37,730 nucleotides of DNA. It comes from Cyclobacteriaceae bacterium (GTDB taxonomy: Bacteria > Bacteroidota > Bacteroidia > Cytophagales > Cyclobacteriaceae). Below the pieces are notes generated by a model, which was not told where the DNA came from, did not search any database, and was given only the letters and a program-made list of their open reading frames with translations. The DNA is taken from positions 1-37,730 of the forward strand of contig JAMOMJ010000038.1 of NCBI GenBank assembly GCA_027067135.1. Reading direction: 5' to 3'. Every line of letters begins with the position of its first letter. The stretch's first letter is position 1. Positions 34,120 through 37,730 of this stretch are shown here, piece by piece. Position numbers and translations under genes: made by a program.

Positions 34120-34797
34120 TCACTTTCCCATTCCAGGTCTTCGCTCCTCTGTTCTTTTAACTGCTTGGTCGTGCCTCCACTCTTCTATTTTTTTAGCGTG
34201 GCCAGAGAGCAAAACATCGGGGGTTTTGAGCCCTTTATATTCAGAAGGTCGTGTATAAACAGGAGGAGCCACAAGCCCATCTTGAAAAGAATCGGTTAAG
34301 GCAGAAGTTTCATCGGAAAGCACTCCTGGTAATAAACGGATAATGCTATCTGCAATAACGGCTGCGGCCAACTCACCACCGGTGAGCACATAATTACCAA
34401 TGCTTATTTCTCGCGTTATCAGATGCTCGCGCACCCGCTCATCTACCCCTTTATAATGCCCACATAAAATGATAATATTCCCTTTTAAAGAAAGCTCATT
34501 ACTCAATGGTTGGTCAAGCATTTGCCCATCAGGGCTGGTGTAAATGATTTCATCGTAATCGCGCTCGGTCTTTAGCTTGGAAATGCATTTATCGATGGGC
34601 TCAATCATAAGTACCATTCCCGCACCTCCACCAAAGGCATAATCATCTATCTGTCGGTATTTATTTGTAGAATAATCTCGCAGATCGTGAAGCACAATTT
34701 CTGCTAGGCCTTTGTCTTGGGCTCGCTTCATCATCGAATACTCAAAAGGACTTTTGAGCAAATCTGGCACCACTGTTATGATATCAATCCGCATCAT
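34120..34797 (-). CDS. trmD: tRNA (guanine-N1)-methyltransferase
   Basis: Methylates G37 next to the anticodon to prevent frameshifting. SPOUT-family knot motifs are present: [34 protein letters not shown], and [19 protein letters not shown] then [11 protein letters not shown]. The 225 residues are standard. The first two codons are both ATG, so the start could be 34794. It overlaps rimM by 14 bases and is the third gene of the rpsP-rimM-trmD unit. Confidence 0.97.
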   Translation of the reverse strand: MMRIDIITVVPDLLKSPFEYSMMKRAQDKGLAEIVLHDLRDYSTNKYRQIDDYAFGGGAGMVLMIEPIDKCISKLKTERDYDEIIYTSPDGQMLDQPLSNELSLKGNIIILCGHYKGVDERVREHLITREISIGNYVLTGGELAAAVIADSIIRLLPGVLSDETSALTDSFQDGLVAPPVYTRPSEYKGLKTPDVLLSGHAKKIEEWRHDQAVKRTEERRPGMGK

Positions 34798-35317
34798 CTG
34801 ACAAATATATGTCTAGCAATCCATCGGGCAATGTGGTGTAGATAGTTTTTGAGGGTTTGTCCACTTTTGTAACTACCTCATCGGTAAGTGGAATGAGCAC
34901 TTCTTTTTCTTGGTATTGCATGGCAATAAGGTCTTGGCTTCCTGAATCAAACACTCCTGAAATTTGGCCAAGCTCACCTTCCTTGCTATCAATTACTTTA
35001 AAGCCAATAAGCTCATGAAAATAGTAGCCATCTTCTAATTCGGGCAATACATCTAGAGGGAGATAGATACGAGAACCTTTCAGTTCTTTAGCTTGTTCAA
35101 TGGAATCAATTTCTTCGAACTTAATAAAGGCTTTGGTACCATTTAGTTGAATTCGCTCAATAAAAAATGGAACCAGTTTTTTGTTGACTTCAACAAAAAC
35201 CGATTCCATCTCATTGTATTCTTGTGGATTGTCAGCGTCTATTACAAGCACCAACTCTCCTTTTAATCCATGTGTTTTGAGCACGTACCCCAACTGGTAG
35301 CAGGACTCAAAGTTCAT
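34784..35317 (-). CDS. rimM: Ribosome maturation factor RimM
   Basis: Assists 30S head assembly by binding S19. The N-terminal RimM barrel (about 6-88; [16 protein letters not shown] is the signature) and the C-terminal PRC barrel (about 97-170; [27 protein letters not shown]) are both complete in 177 residues. It lies 8 bases after rpsP and overlaps trmD by 14 bases; all three share the promoter at 36059-36088. Confidence 0.95.
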   Translation of the reverse strand: MNFESCYQLGYVLKTHGLKGELVLVIDADNPQEYNEMESVFVEVNKKLVPFFIERIQLNGTKAFIKFEEIDSIEQAKELKGSRIYLPLDVLPELEDGYYFHELIGFKVIDSKEGELGQISGVFDSGSQDLIAMQYQEKEVLIPLTDEVVTKVDKPSKTIYTTLPDGLLDIYLSDDAD

Positions 35318-35325
35318 AGCTTAAC

Positions 35326-36003
35326 TTATTTTTCTTCTTCTTTAGGAGCCTCTTCAGTAGCAGGAGCTTCTTCCTTTACTTCCGTCCCGACAGTTGTCGG
35401 GAGAGCCTCTTCTTTTACTTCAGCAACAGGTGTTTCTTCTTTAGCTTCTACTTCAGGTGCAGCAGCTTCTTCTGCTGGAGTCTCTTCTGCAGGTGCTTCA
35501 GCAGCCACTTTAGCAGCTTCTTCTGCTTCAACAGCAGCAATTGCATCTGCAGCTTTCTTCTGAATAGCTTCGGTACGTGCTTCTTTTACTTTGGTTTCAG
35601 CAGCCATTCTTGCTTTAGCCTTAGTAGCCTCTTCTGCTGAAAGTCCATCAAGTTTCGCTTGAACCTTAGCCTCTTTATCTTTCAACCACTCTGCATATTT
35701 TTTGTCGGCAACTTCTTGCGTAATTGCGCCTTTATTAACACCTACTTGTAAGTGTTTTTTCATCATCACACCTTTGTATGATAAAATTGCTCTTGTTGTG
35801 TCGGTTGGTTGTGCACCATCCATTACCCATTTAAGTGCGCTTTCTTCGTTTAATACAATTGTTGCTGGATTTGTATTAGGATTGTAATTACCTAATTTTT
35901 CGATAAAACGACCATCTCTTGGTGATCTTACATCTGCTACTACAATGTCGTACATTGCATGTGCTTTTCTACCTCTACGGGCTAATCTAATTTTAACTGC
36001 CAT
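35326..36003 (-). CDS. rpsP: 30S ribosomal protein S16 with long Ala/Glu-rich tail
   Basis: Residues 1-80 are a regular S16 (MAVKIRLARRGRKAHAMYDI, DGRFIEKLGNYNP, GAQPTDTTRAILSYKG). Residues 80-120 form a short helical extension, and residues 120-225 a low-complexity tail of Ala, Glu, Lys and Pro. S16 is about 80-90 residues in E. coli; Bacteroidota often have extensions, but this one more than doubles the protein. Near residue 200 the tail reads EVKEEA-LPTTVGT-EVKEEA; the middle seven codons contain the palindrome 35385-35402. It is the first gene of rpsP-rimM-trmD behind a full promoter and a hairpin-bearing leader. Confidence 0.96.
   Translation of the reverse strand: MAVKIRLARRGRKAHAMYDIVVADVRSPRDGRFIEKLGNYNPNTNPATIVLNEESALKWVMDGAQPTDTTRAILSYKGVMMKKHLQVGVNKGAITQEVADKKYAEWLKDKEAKVQAKLDGLSAEEATKAKARMAAETKVKEARTEAIQKKAADAIAAVEAEEAAKVAAEAPAEETPAEEAAAPEVEAKEETPVAEVKEEALPTTVGTEVKEEAPATEEAPKEEEK
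35385..35402. repeat. In-frame palindrome inside rpsP
   Basis: TCCCGACAGTTGTCGGGA, an 8-bp perfect stem with a 2-base loop, encodes part of LPTTVGT in the S16 tail, between two EVKEEA copies. The same CCCGA/TCGGG arms occur at 31389-31400. Confidence 0.75.
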
Positions 36004-36022
36004 AACTTTTATTCGTTTCTCG

Positions 36023-36039
36023 TGCGGATCTCGTCCGCA
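36023..36039 (-). repeat. Hairpin in the rpsP leader
   Basis: TGCGGATCTCGTCCGCA: a 6-bp perfect stem with a 5-base loop, 20 bases before the rpsP start and after the predicted transcription start. It is either a leader hairpin (possible ribosomal-protein feedback site) or a copy of an intergenic palindrome. Confidence 0.55.
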
Positions 36040-36058
36040 TTTTTTGTTAAATGAGGTG

Positions 36059-36088
36059 CAAAAGTAATTGATTGTGAGGGAAAAGCAA
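36059..36088 (-). promoter_or_regulatory. Promoter of rpsP-rimM-trmD
   Basis: On the minus strand TTG (36088-36086), 19 bases, TACTTTTG (36066-36059): an exact TTG-N19-TAnnTTTG. The leader would be about 48 bases. Confidence 0.8.
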
Positions 36089-36212
36089 TGGTGAGAGATA
36101 TTATTAATAGCTAGGCCAGAAGATTGAAGTCAGAAGCTAAACTTTTTAAATTGACAAATATTCAATTCTTGCTTAACCGCTTATACGGTTTTTTAATATC
36201 AAACACAAACCA

Positions 36213-36220
36213 TACCTTTG
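36213..36220 (+). promoter_or_regulatory. -7 promoter element for sucA
   Basis: TACCTTTG, an exact TAnnTTTG match 25 bases before the sucA start. Upstream at 36175-36190 a 5-bp stem AACCG/CGGTT followed by T residues is visible; its role is unclear. 36089-36174 holds nothing else I can support. Confidence 0.6.
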
Positions 36221-36245
36221 GCAACTTATTAGGCAACAAACCGTT

Positions 36246-37730
36246 ATGGACAAGTATTCCTACATTGCCAATGCACATGGCAATTACCTAGATGAAGTAT
36301 ATATTTCGTACAAACAAGACCCTACCTCTGTTGATGAAAGTTGGCAGCGATTTTTTGAAGGTTTTGAATTTTCTCAACAAACATTTGGCAAAGATGAACC
36401 TGCTCCTGCAATTGGAAATAAAGAAATCAACGTTAGAAACCTAATCCACGCCTACCGAACACGTGGGCATTTAGAAGCTACCACTAACCCTGTTCGACAA
36501 CGAAAAGATAGAGGAGCACGATTGGCTTTGCAAGACCATGGTCTATCTGAATCTGATCTTGATACCGAATTTGAAGTTGGAAACGAGCTAGGAATCGGGA
36601 AGGCTACGCTACGTAAAATTGTTGAAGCCCTACGTTCAACCTATGCAGGAGCTATTGGCTTCGAATACATGTACATTCGTGATCCGGAAATGCTCGATTG
36701 GTTTAAGCAAAAAGTGGAACGTGATGCACAAACATTTAATCCATCAACCAAAGAAAAAGAGCGGATATTAAGCAAGCTTAATGAAGCGGTTGTCTTCGAA
36801 AATTTTCTTCATACCAAATATATAGGACAAAAACGATTCTCTTTAGAAGGAGGCGAAAGCACCATTCCTGCCTTAGATGCGATGATTAATGCAAGTGCAG
36901 AACTTGGCGTAGAGGAAGTCGTGATTGGCATGGCTCACCGTGGCCGGTTAAATGTGCTTGTAAATATTATGGGCAAAACCTACGAACAGGTTTTTAACGA
37001 GTTCGAAGGAGAAGTATTGCCGGATATGACCATGGGAGATGGGGATGTGAAATACCATATGGGGTATTCCTCCCAAATCATAACTGAAACGGGTAAGAAA
37101 ATAGATTTAAAACTAGCCCCTAATCCATCTCACCTTGAAGCTGTAAACCCTGTTGTAGAAGGCTTTGTTAGGGCCAAAGCAGAAGGGCAATACGATAAAG
37201 ATTTCGACAAAGTGCTTCCTATTCTCATTCATGGTGATGCCGCCATTGCTGGTCAGGGCATTGGCTATGAGCTTACGCAAATGAGTATGTTAGATGGTTA
37301 TCATACAGGTGGAACCATTCATTTCATTATTAATAACCAGGTTGGGTTTACCACTAATTTTGAAGATGCCCGATCTAGTATTTACAGCTCGGATGTAGCC
37401 AAAATTATTGATGCTCCAGTACTTCATGTAAATGGAGATGATCCCGAAGCGGTTGTGTATTGTGTTAAAACGGCTGCTGAATTTAGAGAGCGCTATAACC
37501 GGGATATTTTCATCGATATGGTCTGCTATCGTAGGCACGGACATAACGAAAGTGATGAGCCCAAATTTACACAGCCACAACTTTATAATATCATTTCGAA
37601 GCACCCTAACCCAAGGGAAATCTATAATAAACAATTAATTAGCAGGGGCGATATTGATGCAGAGCTTGCCAAAAAGATGGACAAATCCTTTAGAAATGAA
37701 CTGCAAGACAGACTAAATCTAGTAAAACAA
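36246..37730 (+). CDS. sucA: 2-oxoglutarate dehydrogenase E1 component, 5' part (cut by window edge)
   Basis: Thiamine-diphosphate enzyme of the TCA cycle that decarboxylates 2-oxoglutarate within the OGDH complex. The frame is open from ATG 36246 to the last base (495 codons), about half of a usual 920-residue E1. The N-terminal domain has YIANAHGNYLDEVYISYK and SWQRFFEGFEF. Then come the catalytic-core segments GMAHRGRLNVLVNIMGK, KLAPNPSHLEAVNPVVEG and the ThDP motif GDAAIAGQG...IINNQVGFTT, and finally YRRHGHNESDEP. An exact -7 element lies 25 bases upstream. sucB would be expected downstream, outside the window. Confidence 0.96.
   Translation, partial: MDKYSYIANAHGNYLDEVYISYKQDPTSVDESWQRFFEGFEFSQQTFGKDEPAPAIGNKEINVRNLIHAYRTRGHLEATTNPVRQRKDRGARLALQDHGLSESDLDTEFEVGNELGIGKATLRKIVEALRSTYAGAIGFEYMYIRDPEMLDWFKQKVERDAQTFNPSTKEKERILSKLNEAVVFENFLHTKYIGQKRFSLEGGESTIPALDAMINASAELGVEEVVIGMAHRGRLNVLVNIMGKTYEQVFNEFEGEVLPDMTMGDGDVKYHMGYSSQIITETGKKIDLKLAPNPSHLEAVNPVVEGFVRAKAEGQYDKDFDKVLPILIHGDAAIAGQGIGYELTQMSMLDGYHTGGTIHFIINNQVGFTTNFEDARSSIYSSDVAKIIDAPVLHVNGDDPEAVVYCVKTAAEFRERYNRDIFIDMVCYRRHGHNESDEPKFTQPQLYNIISKHPNPREIYNKQLISRGDIDAELAKKMDKSFRNELQDRLNLVKQ

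Noticed and set aside
36175-36196. Terminator-like AACCG-N6-CGGTT followed by T residues before sucA
   Set aside because: The stem is only 5 bp and no plus-strand gene lies upstream for it to end; kept only as a remark at the sucA promoter.

Overview
The window is a low-GC chromosomal segment from a Bacteroidota bacterium, most likely of the Cytophagales/Cytophagia type. Reasons: several start regions carry the Bacteroidota promoter form TTG-N(19-20)-TAnnTTTG; it encodes a DUF4270 lipoprotein, a bacterial geranylgeranylglyceryl-phosphate synthase, a SecA without the C-terminal zinc motif, a ribosomal protein S16 with a long Ala/Glu tail, and many short lipoproteins with a lipobox. Most of the content is housekeeping. 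I see no rRNA, tRNA, CRISPR array, transposase or prophage.

Layout. 1-0.73 kb: a small unknown protein and a decayed tandem copy. 0.77-7.1 kb (+): dapF, secA, a SPOR-type lipoprotein, a holin-like membrane protein, a small coiled-coil membrane protein whose start lies inside a 36-bp perfect inverted repeat, and the archaeal-type lipid enzyme GGGP synthase. 7.1-12.3 kb (-): an AraC-type regulator, then a likely operon panC-panD-flippase-like membrane protein-zinc membrane protease-acyl-CoA dehydrogenase. 12.4-17.4 kb (+): a one-domain glycogen-synthase-like protein, the DUF4270 lipoprotein, glmS and an exported MORN-like protein. 17.4-20.9 kb: yraN (-), then pgi-manA-lipoprotein (+), followed by a MITE-like element. 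21.1-25.9 kb: a short 3-hydroxyacyl-CoA dehydrogenase-like gene (-) back to back with ridA (+), a palindromic repeat, gltX coupled to a 54-codon gene and a membrane protein, and a PAP2 phosphatase (-). 26-29.8 kb (-): nqrF standing alone, a radical SAM gene, accD without zinc ribbon, rplS. 29.9-34.1 kb: AI-2E-type permease (+), a frameshifted alcohol dehydrogenase pseudogene, SDR (-), and a divergent regulator/outer-membrane lipoprotein pair. 34.1-36.1 kb (-): rpsP-rimM-trmD. The right edge cuts the E1 subunit of 2-oxoglutarate dehydrogenase (sucA, +).

How the genes work together. pgi, manA and glmS handle fructose-6-phosphate and feed hexose-phosphate and amino-sugar pools; dapF supplies peptidoglycan/lysine precursors; panC and panD make pantothenate for CoA, which accD, the acyl-CoA dehydrogenase, the 3-hydroxyacyl-CoA dehydrogenase-like protein and sucA use; nqrF feeds NADH electrons to a Na+ pump.

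The least ordinary items are: the 36-bp inverted repeat over the translation start at 6026 (possible invertible switch or RNA hairpin control); palindromes of a CCCGA/TCGGG type, one of them in frame within the rpsP tail; the AccD lacking all four zinc-ribbon cysteines; and the 4.3-kb block that separates rplS from rpsP-rimM-trmD.
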